From: Acanthaster planci
Taxonomy: Eukaryota > Echinodermata > Asteroidea > Valvatida > Acanthasteridae
Assembly: GCF_001949145.1 (NCBI RefSeq)
Contig: NW_019091424.1
Coordinates: forward strand, 316,883 to 380,882
Direction of reading: 5' to 3'
DNA length: 64,000 nucleotides
Positions 1 through 12,000 of this stretch are shown piece after piece. The position numbers and the translations under genes were made by a program. Position 1 is the stretch's first letter. The number at the start of each line of letters is the position of its first letter. A model generated the notes under the pieces. It was not told the DNA's origin. It searched no databases and worked only from the letters and a program-made list of their open reading frames with translations.

Positions 1-817
1 CGCTCCAAGGGCGATTTTTACGGCCGAACACAGCGGACACCTGTGTCATATTTATGGAGTCTATTTCTGTGTTCGTGAAAGTGAAACACGAGTGCATCGT
101 GTACGCAACGCACCCAAAAACCTACATATGGAAAGGCACCTTAACTTCGTTGAGCGCAGCTCAGCGTGCCCGCGTTACGCGCATAAACTTGTCAACTGGC
201 TACACGGGAATGAGTATGCAGACGTCATTGATTTTTCTTCTTGAATGTTACACAGGAGAAGAAACAACAGGATGGCATTACGCATATCTCAGGAATGCAC
301 GATATGACACCACATGACGAGCCCTACAAGATCACCTCGGGTGACTCCGCCCTTGGGCTGAGCGATTCCATACCAACCCTTGAGGTAGGCTTGATATGTG
401 CAAGGACGCTTTGAAAATCAACACCTTGACTAAACCTATTATCTTCACAAAAGCTGTTATTATGAGAAAGAAACTGGGAATTTCGTTGTATCCTAGCTGT
501 AAAGCAAGCCATGGCCGCTTAATGGGGCATGGAAAGGAAGCCAAATGGAAAATACACAGAATGTTATGCCTTTAAATGAAGTCTTTGTATGCGTTTTCAT
601 CGATTTTTGGTAGCCTCTGTGAACGACTTTAAAACAGATTAATTCAGGGATGTCTAAGACCATGTCTGAATCACTTGGCTGCGGCTTGAAATTACACATT
701 CGACTCTACGGGAATTGACTGCAACCACGACCACAGACTCGCGCGTAAAAGTAGGCCGCAACCAAGTAAATCGGGCACGACCTCTACCTTGAAATGTTTC
801 TTTTGCGCATGTCACAG
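1..817. other. no coding exon recognised upstream of the first ZIP copy
   Basis: This stretch should be the intron, or other upstream part, of the partial ZIP gene that follows. In the complete copy the exon preceding the equivalent one lies only about 330 bp upstream, but I cannot find its counterpart here. It is either beyond the left edge or lost. The last bases before 818 resemble the same intron end of the second copy (a TTTGCGCATGNCACAG acceptor), so the duplication reaches at least this far. Confidence 0.5.
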
Positions 818-2449
818 ACTAAGGATGCTTTTGTGCAAAAAGACAATGACCTGACCAAGAATGGCAAAGTGCATATCGCCACGGTGGCTTACATGATCGT
901 CTTCGGGGACGGCCTGCATAACTTCGTAGACGGGTTAGCTATCGGGGCTTCCTTCAGTACGTCACTGCTGGCTGGGTTCTCGACTTGCATAGCGATCGCC
1001 TGCGAGGAATTCCCGCATGAACTCGGTAGGTTTTCACCTGAGGTGTGTTAATATAGTTTCATCAGTCCGTCGCTTTTATAGTTTCAGGTTGCTTATTCTG
1101 TCGGATAGCAGATTTTCCTGAATCTATCAGCATTGAAAGAAAACGTTGAGTTTGTTTTGTTTTGCCTTTGCACGAGATAGAAATTATTATTTTAGACAGT
1201 CAGAGAAAATGGCTCTGACAATGTAAGATTCATATTTTCAACTTTTATCAATAAAGTGTATAATTATAGACTACATTAAGATTTAATGTAAAAGGTGACA
1301 TGTAAAGATGACATCCGCGCCGGTACAGTCCTCGTGGAGCTGTAATTGGTAGCGGCGGCATTTTAGTTGCTGTATTGACATTGGCCCTTCTGCTGATGGT
1401 GTGGCTGTTTCTGCTGGGTGCTGTTCATAAGATAATTTTATCAATTTGTTGACCTGCAGGGGATTTCGCTATTCTTCTGAAATCTGGACTGTCTGTGAAA
1501 CAAGCCATGGCTTTCAATTTCACGTCTGCCTTGGCTTGCTACATTGGACTTGTGATCGGCATTGTCGTTGGCCGTCTGACATCAGCAGAGCCTTATATAT
1601 TCGCACTGGCTGCCGGCATGTTTTTGTACATCGCCTTGGCTGACATGGTGAGCCCCTATGCATACATGTTGACGAGGCGTATGCTCATAACCAGATGAGT
1701 TGTCAAGTTATAATTTCATTCAGTTAATCAGTCTTACGTGGCTAGAGTCATTTAGATTAACAATGGATCATCAATACCCTGTTATCACCTTCTACACACT
1801 GATATTTCAATCAATTTGGAATCGAGCAACTTTTACATCCTTAATGAAAACATTCCAATATATGTAACAAAGTGGATTCATGAATATTCATGTATCTAAT
1901 ATTATTGGCATCAATAGGTTGGCGTGAAGAGAGAATTATAAACTCGTCGGCTTATGTGGAGATGCCTGACAAAAACAATCACAGGGACAAAATAACAATC
2001 GGACAAACAGAAATACAATGCGAATGGGTTTACAGTAACCATCGGGGAATAGCGAAAATGAATGAAATCATAAATAATGAACGATTGGTGGAAAGCTTAG
2101 GCCTACTGGCTAAAGATAACGGTTTAATTGAAAATGTAACCAAACGCATGAATATAAATGAACAGGGATCTAGTCCACCGCTCTGATATGCCATCACTGA
2201 CCCTTGATTGATTCTAGAATTAAATAAATTGTATATTGTGTAGGACTCTACACTCTGACCGAGATTCCTTTCGCTGGCTTTCTCATCTCAATACAGCTTC
2301 CGGAGATCTCCAACGTGGCTTCCAAGGACAACTTCAAACTCAGTCAAGAGCTGAAAATCTTCCTGTTGCAGAATGCCGGAATTCTGACGGGGTTCGCCAT
2401 CATGATTTTGCTGTCCGTGTACCACCACCAAATCCAGATCAAAGGCTAG
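818..2449 (+). CDS. SLC39A14: ZIP-family metal transporter, first tandem copy, 3' exons only (SLC39A8/14 type)
   Basis: Three coding exons of a ZIP (SLC39, LIV-1 subfamily) divalent-metal transporter: 818-1025, 1460-1647 and 2297-2449 (stop TAG). Lengths (208, 188, 153 nt) and phases (1, 0) match the last three exons of the complete copy at 9022-18400. The translation holds the TM4 metal motif HNFVDG and the TM5 motif EEFPHELGD, where Glu replaces the first His of the usual HEXPHE. That is the signature of ZIP8 and ZIP14, which carry Zn, Mn, Fe and Cd. The end, [13 protein letters not shown] then a short tail IQIKG, also fits ZIP14. Sites and splice signals are intact, so nothing visible marks it as a pseudogene. 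Unlike the second copy, the loop before TM4 has no His run. Upstream exons are not seen, so whether the gene is complete cannot be judged. ZIP8 versus ZIP14 cannot be separated because vertebrates split them later. Confidence 0.85.
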
Positions 2450-2952
2450 CTGTCCATCGGGAAGAGCAGATTGGGTGGACTTCACGAGCCGTCAACATGG
2501 TCTCGACATAAACTTTTATAACACCATTAGATTCAACTCGAAGCCACCGGGGTACGCCCTTACCTCATCTTCCTACGTGCACCCATGGGCGTTAATATGA
2601 CGTCTGTTCACGCACCATAGATGTTATATTGTAGTCCATGGGGCGCAGTCGCGCATCTAAAATTCAGTCTTTCTTGCGTGCTCGTAAAGAGGTTAACTCC
2701 AGTGATCCTTTCCACAAGGTATAGAATTATTGTAAAATGAGACGCAAGATCCAAGTACTTTGCTTTGTAGCTAGCCGTTAGAACGGTTACACTGAATAAT
2801 TTGTAATGTTATGAGTTCTGAAAAAAGGGGGTTGATTTGGTTTGTGGATGTTGCTGTGAGAACTAAATTCTATTTTTATATGTGGTGGAAACGAAGCCGT
2901 CTGTGGGGCATTGGGAATTCCTAATATCGCACTGGCGTCAGTGACCCCTGTT

Positions 2953-2958
2953 AATAAA
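2953..2958 (+). terminator. candidate polyadenylation signal AATAAA for the first ZIP copy
   Basis: A canonical AATAAA lies about 500 nt after the stop codon, in AT-rich DNA. Other AATAAA words occur within a few hundred bases (for example near 3110), so the choice is a guess. Confidence 0.3.
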
Positions 2959-3715
2959 ATTGAAATGAAAATATCTTGTTTGGTTGCCTGATCTGCAAAG
3001 GTGAAATGTTAATCGGGAAAGTTAGCATAAAGGTATTTAGCATTTCTTTTTTAAACAAATGACAATATTTTATTCAGATGAGTTCGGGTAACTAAAGTGT
3101 GTTTTTCTATAAATAAAAATAAAAATCTGCTTGTATATATTTGTACTTTGGGACATATTTTTAGAATAAACGTTTTATGAAGTACTAGTGCAGGTATTAG
3201 CATCTACCAAATAATCGATGGATACTAGTCATGTTAATGAGTGCAATCGAATGTTCTATTCTATGAAGCAAAGCTGCATGGAATGGAACTTGCCACAAGC
3301 ATACGAAAGCACACCATGCATTTCCACAAACTGCCAGGCCTGTAGGTATGCAACTGGTAACCTGCAGTTCACTTTTAGTTTTCTTTCTCCCACGCACGCC
3401 ATTCTGAGTAAAACATTTCCTGCCTGAAGAGAGAATCCAATTTTCTGAAATGGAGACTTCCATTTGTGTGTATGATTTTTTATGTTTAACTGCCTGAGAG
3501 ATTTCCAGTTATCATTGATGACTGGCTTCAAGCCTGTAATTACTTTATGAATTTCAGAACTTTACTTTTTACCGTTTTCGTCATAGCAGTGACACTTAAT
3601 AAGTCACTAATATTTTTACTTCAGTAGTGTGAAAACTAGAAGTATGTAAATCAGTTGTAGTAGGCCTATTTGAAACTTGCGTTTCCTGTTCATGGTTTCC
3701 CAAGAAAGTGTGATT

Positions 3716-3843
3716 GTACAGGTTTGCATTGAAGCCATCTTAAGGGGACAGTTCTTATATTCAAAATTATTTGCACAGATGGGGTTTCATTTAGGAACCA
3801 AAGATCTGCCCTACAAGATGGCTTCCACGCAAAGCCTCTACAG
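3716..3843. repeat. palindromic element with GCCATCTTG-type arms, copy 1
   Basis: About 128 bp whose two ends are imperfect reverse complements: left TTTGCATTGAAGCCATCTTA, right AAGATGGCTTCCACGCAAAG. The same architecture and arm sequence recur at 19100-19228. This fits a small non-autonomous inverted-repeat transposon (MITE). No coding content. Confidence 0.55.
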
Positions 3844-4361
3844 AATGTGCTGTGTTGTAAATGTGAAGTGGATCAGCGGACTTGCACAGTCTCCAAAAAC
3901 ACATATATCAGTGATTGTATGTACCGGCGTATCATGGTGGCCATTCCCCGACTCCCCCCCCCCCAAAAAAAAGTTTTTGAAAAATAGTCAGAGAAAGGCG
4001 GCTTGGGGATCGATTTCATTTGGTGTTATTACATTAAGTAGTAAAAAGCCCTCAAATATTGCCTGAAGTACTCCCAGTTAAGGCAATAAAACGCTACATG
4101 AAACATCCCAAATTCCCCTCCCCCACAAAATAACAAAAGGACATTAGCAAGTAGTCTCAATCGAGCCGCAAGCTATAGGGAAATGTAATCCTTTGCTATT
4201 TCCCCATTCCCATTGATAGCGTCGTTTGAGACCAAGTTATGATCCACTACTGTAGAATCTGCCTGATTCATTAGAGAGAAGTTGCACTTTCCTTCCCTTC
4301 AAAACAGTACCCGAAGGTTTACGATATGGATCCAGCACGATCATTTGCGTACAGGAAATTG

Positions 4362-4585
4362 CAGAAGTTCGGGGTCCGATTTTTGTGTCCCTGTTACATC
4401 CAACCATTGTTATTGGACATGAAAATATCACCGGAATTGATTTCAAACTATTACCAGTTGTATAGCAGGTAATTTCCATCAACTCAACACTCTTGGAAAT
4501 TAGAAAATTTGTTCTGAACTTTAAAAAATCATGTCAGATATGACAGGGACACGAAAAAATGGACCCCTAATTTTTGGAATTACCC
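4362..4585. repeat. MITE-like element with GGGGTCC...TGTCCCTGT ends, copy 1
   Basis: The ends are imperfect inverted repeats of about 38 bp: the left arm contains GGGGTCCGATTTTTGTGTCC and the right arm is its near reverse complement (GGGACACGAAAAAATGGACC). The internal block around 4425-4485 recurs in reverse-complement orientation inside a second element at 59570-59822, which has the same ends. Length about 220 bp, no coding capacity. Confidence 0.65.
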
Positions 4586-7500
4586 ATACACGTACATGTA
4601 TTCAGGTGCGATTTAAAATATTCTAGTTGTAAGGTTTAATTAAGATGTTTAACTTTTTTTGGTTTTGTTTTAATTTCAAACCACTTGAGTGTAGGATGCA
4701 GTTAACTCTAGAGGATTAAAGTATGTATCAGTAAGTTTCATTTTCTTTCAACATTTCTGTTTGAAAATTTTGTTCTGTTTTGTTCTGTTGTCCTGCTTTG
4801 TCTGTGTTAGGGGGGTCAAAGAACTCCAAACATCCGTCAAGGAAGGAAATTAATTAAGAATTACGATAGGTTAGCTCAAACGGGTTTTTTCCCCAAGTTG
4901 CAGAAGGTTGAAGCTGCAATTGCAGCAATTTTCGAAGCTCAGATGCCAAGAAAATCGTTTCAGTTAAGGAGAAACGACGAAAAAGTGGAGATTCTTTGAT
5001 TCGAATAGGCGAGGACGCGGAGCCCATTCAATAGAAGAATCTTCACCTTTTGAGTCGTTTCTCGAACTAAAACCACGTCCCTCCCTCCGCTATTGTTCAT
5101 ATTAAACAAAAGAACAAAAAGGCTTTACTGGTGCTTTGAGATGAACTATCTTTTGTCCAGCGTTGGCTGGCGATGACATTTGCATTTACATAAAAGCTTT
5201 ATTCCTGTCCAATTAAGCCATTGAGTAACTCCTCGGCTGGGTGCACAACTGTTTTTTATTTACAAGCACAGTACATGCTTTACACGAAACTGACACACAG
5301 ACATGCAGTCGACACCACCAGTGTATGGCACGGCACACAATGTTTGACGCTCCGAGTGGATTTATATTTATTTATTACTTACGGAAATATGCTAGATTTA
5401 AATTAGCAAAGGCTACCGATATGACTGTACGAAGCTGGGACCCGTTTACACCACCAACAAGCAAGTTTCTCGAGTGACTGATTTGAGAACTTCAGTTTAC
5501 TGTCTAGTCAAATGAAGATTACGTTTACAACCTTGAAAGTACCGGTACATGCTTACTCTCTAAAATCCCCCAGTCACCGAAGGAAATTCTTCCGTTTGAA
5601 TAATACATACATTTGGAATATCATCTCATTCATCTGGGAAGCATCATACGTAAGTTTCTAAACGATTAATCTGTTGTGCAAAATTGTACATGAATTGTGA
5701 TTGCTGAAGTCGTTTTAAAGTTGTTATACTAACACAGAAAGAGGTGAAACTGTGGTTTACCCGAAAGTAAAGTGGCTAGATGTGAATTTTAAAATAAATA
5801 CACAAAGAAAAGGGATTTTGAAAAAAGTATACGTAACCATTAGAATAAATATCTAAATTAAAATGAAAAAAATGAAATAAAACTAAAATGGAAGGGATAT
5901 GTAAATAGGAAATTAAAATAGAAGAGGTATGTAAAAATTGAGACAACTTTTTAAAAACAAAAAGTGCAACGTAAGGAGCTGTTCGGTTTAATTGAAAATC
6001 TTTAACCTCAACAGAAAACGTTACTGCGTCAAATATAAAAATTTGGGTGTCAACGGTACTGAACGTCTAAACAAGATAGTTGAGAGAATTTCTTATTGTG
6101 TTTGACGTTGTAGTTTCATGTCACAAGTGCTTTTTCTTTGTGTATCAAGTGGCTGTGGATGCATGTCCACACTCTACATTCTTAAAAACTGTACATTCTT
6201 TTTAAGAATGTACGGTTAACTGAACATTCTTAAGAATAAACGACACTTTACTGGATAGGAAGACGTCACAAGAGTGTTTTAATTCAGAAGAAAAGTGGTT
6301 TCATTCAAGGATTTTGAAAGAGCTCCCACCTACTTGCTGAATAGTACGTTGAACTGGATTGATAGGAGGGTGATATCCACTGTTATGTTAATTTGGCACT
6401 ATTTTGCATATATCGGTCCGCGTTGGCGGCCAGTCCAAGTGTATAAACAGTGGAAATGTTCCACCTAGTAGACTAGGTCTCTGCGTTCCTTTCATTCTGT
6501 TTGTTGAATTGTGCTCATTCCTTTCTATTGAGTTCGAACATCCGATACAATAGAAGTTTTTAGGTTTGAATGCTCAATCAAGAAGATTGCATTCCTTGAA
6601 AAGGGGCGTTTAGAGCTAAACAGCCAATAGGGTTTAACAGAAACATTACACAAGGTCTATTTCGATATGAGTCCAAGTACACGAAAACAAAAGGCATGGT
6701 CCCGTGCATCTCCAAATTAATTCGTTCAACACCACGTCCATTCATCCATTCTAGTCACAGTATTAATTCAAAACCTGATTACAAGGCCTGGCAATCGGCG
6801 TAGTATAATTGGGCTTTAGTTATTGCTGACTGTTCGTAACCTTGTTTCTTTTTTACTTGAAAGAGGGACTCAAAAAAACACTCGCCGCTGTCTCTAAATC
6901 ACAACGTTTTTCATTTACTGTATTTAAAGTTTGTGTTAACTTCAGGTAATGTGTGGAGCAGGTGTACTTTCTTTCACGACGCAGAATCGCTTTGAACTAT
7001 TTAATTATGTTTAATTTACTTTTTAGCACTGAAGAAATGTCTTTAAAACGCTACGGTACATCAACAATACGGGATTGTGCACGTGACACGATGTAAAGTC
7101 AACTCTATGTCAATGCAGGCAGGAAGTATACTGCGCAGTCGTGCAGGAAGATTTCCCTAGTTATGTAGGTCATTACTTCTTGACGAATTGATTGGTCGAT
7201 AGCTTTTAGCTGGCCTCCATTGCATTTAACATGGTGGCCTCCAAATATTGATCCTTTAAGATAGATTTTGACTTCAAAACTGATTTTTGCCAGAGTACTC
7301 AGCTCACAGAAGACAAGTCCAAATTCAAATATCTTTCATGCATCAGTGATTGAAGCATCTAAAGTTCTTCAGTTGCTTAGGCCATATTACTGAAAGTCGT
7401 TCGGTAAAAATGTGAATTAAAAAAACACATTGGTGCCCTTGTCACTTGTTTGGCCTTTGCTTTAGCTTCAAAGTTATTGGCGTGTTGTCCTTTTGTATTC

Positions 7501-8827
7501 TAAGCGGATATACAAGATTTAACACATGTTGAGATGGGCTCAAAAACAATTTCACCGTTTGGCTAACTGCATGTTCCGTTGCGTGACTGAGGTTCAGTTT
7601 GCAGGGGCCATGTAGGGTGTGTTTTTTTTCTGGAGAAGGCACTCAATGGGTTCAGTCGCAGCTAAAACAATGACCAAGCTGGACTATCGCCAGATGAGGG
7701 CGGGGGTGGGGGCGGGGGCATGAACGAGGCCACAGGCCACGAGCGAGGGGGGCGTGCCCCTGTCCTTCCTTAGTCATGCCACTGTACATGTGAAAGACCA
7801 TGCGCACTTAGACGTGACAACATGATTCCGGTGACATGCCGGTTAATAGCATTTCTGGAGCAAAGTAATTCCGGCGTGTGAAATTTCACGGAAGGAAGGT
7901 AATGACCAGAAACCTTCTGTGGGTTCACTGGTAAAAATCCATGAAACCTGAGATTACCCATTTACTTTTAAACTACGGACTCTTCCCATTACCCTCTGGA
8001 TGATCATAGTTCTATTCGCAGGTATTCACGTTCTGCCGCTGCTCGTGGAAGTTGTTGGACATTCACGAGCTCCGTATAAGTCCTAAATTCCTGATGGCCT
8101 TTTTCTCAAACTGAAAGACAATTACCTAGATAGTATCGAATTGCAATTTGTATGCAAATGAAAGATGCATCACTGACTTATTTAACCTGGCATTATACGA
8201 AAGATTTCTTTCATAGGTTTTCAACAGTCTGCTCTTCCCCCAGTAGGAGTGAAGAAAACCACTCCTTGGGACCTCCAGACGACCGACGTGGGTCTTTTGG
8301 AGCGCTGACTTCTACGGGGCAAAGCTTACGAGGGTAGGTACAAGTATGACGCGGTGTGACGGTTGACAGTCAAATTAGCTCGCTGATATTGTGGAAGTTG
8401 AAGGGATAGCTCCCTTTCCGATTCTGAGGGTACAGTTTGGTCAGGTTTACCGGGCACTTCTGATGATATCTACACTTGCAAAACGTGCACAACCAATTTT
8501 TTTGTCGGGACAAACGAACCGTGCAACGGTCGTTGAACCGCGCCCATTCCAATATACTCGAGTGTCAACAGCCGCCGTTTCCACATAGGTTGAACGTGGA
8601 CAGTCGGGCCCCGGAAGGAGCTTAATTTAATAAATTAACCTTCCACCCAGAATAAATCATGTTCTATTTGTTTCATTGCACAAATGAGAAAAATGAAAAA
8701 ATTTCAGAAGCAAGAAAAATATAGAATGTGTGCCGCCGCATCATGTTCAGCGTAACCAAGCTATGTCCAATGCATGCGGAAGTTCACCTGTGGGACAGTT
8801 GCATGAAACCCGGGGAACTTTGGCCTG

Positions 8828-8834
8828 TATAATA
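8828..8834 (+). promoter_or_regulatory. weak TATA-like site upstream of the second ZIP gene
   Basis: TATAATA lies about 190 bp upstream of the ATG at 9022. The spacing would allow a 5' UTR of about 160 nt. There is no independent support for a transcription start here. Confidence 0.2.
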
Positions 8835-9021
8835 AAGACTCAGTTGGGTGCACACAGCTCAGTAAAAGGGAAAGCACAGTCTCGCATTGGTGAATTTGAA
8901 TAACCTTTGTTAAGCCCACACCCGAGCAGAGACTTCATGAAGTTAAAGCCGATGATCGGTATCTGTCCACCGCAATTATTTTGACGCGTGTCGGGTCTGT
9001 GCTACATCACGATCTTTTGCT

Positions 9022-12000
9022 ATGGCATCGCCCTTGCAGAAGATGATTTGGAATGGTGGTGCATCTCTATGGCTGGCGGTAGCCGTAACTTGCGTGCTCA
9101 TGAGCAACAGCCAAGCATCCATTTTGCCAGGAGCTTCAGAAATGTTCCGGGCTGGATTGAGTCTGGATTTGACGGGAGGAAATGTCCGAGAGCGCCGGCC
9201 TGTTGCCAATGAGTCTGTCCTCATGCCAATTATCGACGCCTTTGGGGTCAGCGGGGCGATGACTAAGGAGCAACTGCAGAAGTTAATGCTGGCTATAAAC
9301 TCTCAGGTAAGCACTCCACTACCGTAAAAAAAAGATGGTCGATGGTTTATTTTCTCCATTACACAAACCATTTACATTATGTTTTAAATTTACATTAAAA
9401 AACCCAAAGTCTTAGCCAACGGTCGTAAATTCTTGGGAATGGGGTTATGAAGTCCCCAAACACTTTTTTTACTGGGGGAAGGGCTATTGGATCAATCCCC
9501 ACTTTTTCCTGGTGAGAAAAGTAGCGGATTTTGAGGTATCTTTCGAATTTCCCAACAACTAAATTGTATCCAAAACACCGAATAAAGGAGAAAATTGACA
9601 AAAAGTTTGAATACGCTATTTTCATGTAAGCCTTAGGGGTGTAAAAACATTGAAAACGCTATTTTCATGTAAGCCTTAGGGGTGTAAGCACACATAACAT
9701 GTACATTGGTCACAACCAGTGCACCTTAATGTCTCGTGGTGTCCAGCAACGCTCCTATTGAGTTTCCATGACAGGGCAAACTTCGTTTTTATTACGTCAT
9801 CCCCCCCCCAAGTGCCCGGCACAGATTTTACGGCACTGTCTTGGCCTCATCAAAGAAACAATTTTGCTACATGAGCAGAGCTAAATCACTTTTTTTGTAA
9901 AGTCTTATCGCTTGCTAAACTGTGTTTTACCGGTTTGCTACCAAAGAAACGTGCTATTCAGCCGTGGAAAAAGGCGCTGCAAAGATACACAATAGTGCGC
10001 CTGCCAATCATGAGTTGCGTCGGCGAATCACAGTGCGCAAAATCTGTTGTATTCATTTGAAAACACTAAATGTAAAGAACCTTCGATTTCAATCCGATCC
10101 GCAGAGTCACCTGGTACCATCCCATTAAGGGTTTCAATGTATACAGTGCGTTCAGGAATACGACTTAAATTGGGTACCCCGCGAATACGGTCTATTGTAC
10201 AGAACGTTTGTTAACTATGAAATGCTGCAATAAAATAGGAATAGGCGTTTTAAGCACTGAATTTGAAAGGAAAGGCCCTGCAACTACAGTTGGTTGTTAC
10301 TGAAGCACCTGTAAACCGCGATTTATGAATAAACGCCAAGGTTAGGACAGCTTCGATATATAGGGGCTAGGTGCCTATCTGAAGCACTCGTGTAACACCT
10401 CATGGTCCCAGGGTCGTTTGCACGGTTTCGTTTGATGTATTGAATTTGAAAATGTGGGACCTCAACCATGAATGAAAAATTGGGTGGGGGGGGACTCTTC
10501 ATTGGTCGAGTCCGGCGGGGCCATGTGTCGGTAGGAGCTGCGGGGTGTTGCCTGAAGGATATCACAGACGCAGTGCAAATGTTATCCCTTGGGGACGAAT
10601 TTTGCTATTAAAAATGATTGCGTCTTCGATTTTCTTATCCGGTCAGAGTCGAATAACGAACTGACCAGCTCTGGATTGCAACGAACAGCACCCAGACGAA
10701 GTTACTTTGTCCACTGTGATCATTCATTTAAAATCGTCGAGATCATGAAATCAATTGAGGGAAATTTTCACCTATATCGTGTTTTCAGTTTCCAACAACG
10801 TGAGAGGAATTCAACCTTTATTACCGTTGAAAAGCCGGTGTTAAAAGCAATAAAATAAAGCATGTATATAAAGGCGTTTGCGTTTTCAGGCAATTTGACC
10901 CATTATGAATAAAGGTAAAGTGCCCCCGAACAACATGCGAAGGGGATTTTATGAACAGACATATTCCACAGATTAATCCCTCCACTGTTAGACCTATTAT
11001 TCTGTAATTGGCATCGTTAAGATTTGAGACATTATTTACTATCTTTGTCAAAAAGTAAACCTAATCTGAAATAGTCGAAATCTCTTTTTCAAAATGACCA
11101 ATTTCCAACTAAATTTTCTCAAAACACTTGTTCAATGCTCCGTGTCAAGTTGGTCCCTTCGTGAAACTCGCAGGAAATAGTGTTTGCATACAATGCTAAA
11201 TGGGGCCGGACCCATTTTAAAACATGGAGTGAAATTGGGGGGTATAGAATGCATACTTGACATAAGCCAGTGCTTCAACAAAACAGGAGTGTATACCTAC
11301 GCCATTACGTTGAAACGAATGACCTTGGTTAGCATAAAACCTCAAGCCTTGGTTCTTGAATTCAATCTGCGGTTTCAATAGCTTAAGTGTTCGTATCAAT
11401 GCCTGTCTTACAGATCCAGAGTTGTTCTCATGGCTTTATATTGAAAGAGAGTTTATGAAATGGGACCTCCATAAGCGTAAATACCGAGGGGGGATATTCC
11501 CACCACTTTTTGACCTGGGTGATGGGATATTTAATTATCATCCCACGTTTTCGTGGTAAGGAAAATATTCAGGTATATTGTAAAGAATTTTTCCGACTAA
11601 ACAAAGTGTATTCAATGGCACTCAAAAGGAGATTGATAAAAAAGCCACAAATATACACCACGTGCAGTGTCATCACCATACTCCCCCTCCCACTGGTTAG
11701 ATTTCCATTGCAGAGCAACTTAACCTGCCCCTCCCCCCACACACACAACCACGCACAATTCCCCCTCACCTATGCCCCTATTTCTGGACGGAGACCAGTC
11801 CATGATTGATGGTGGCCACCATAGAAGGACGCTTTCTGAAGCGCAGGCGCAGATTATATACCCAAACCCCGAAAATGCACTAAAAGTGTCCCGACTCGTC
11901 TATCCGGCAAGGAATGAAAATGAATGGCACACAACTATTGACATCAGCCTGAGAAGTTCTGCATCAAAACAAGAGTTCTATGTCCAATCAGTTTCATTTC

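Larger units (their letters stand above)
2450..9021. other. spacer between the two ZIP copies; 3' flank is part of the duplication
   Basis: No convincing gene. From the stop codon to about 4730 the sequence is alignable in patches to the flank of the second ZIP copy at 18401-23040. Matches include the block after the stop (GTCAACATG..CTCGACAT), the block near 2690-2760 against 19525-19590, the block near 3275-3320 against 21425-21475, and the block near 4225-4320 against 22780-22870. It holds two palindromic elements (3716-3843 and 4362-4585) and a small hairpin around 6188-6232. Nothing recognisable was seen from about 5000 to 8800. Confidence 0.6.

Noticed and set aside
1890-2186. 98-codon open frame between ZIP exons as an extra exon or gene
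   Set aside because: It lies inside the intron before the last exon. The second copy has no equivalent, and the ATG...stop frame lacks family features.
3677-4066. 129-codon open frame after the first ZIP copy
   Set aside because: It runs through a palindromic repeat and a C/A homopolymer, begins without a supported start and shows no domain pattern.
8849-8855. TGCACAC as a metal-response element for the ZIP gene
   Set aside because: A single 7-bp degenerate match without the flanking consensus is expected by chance in a region this size.
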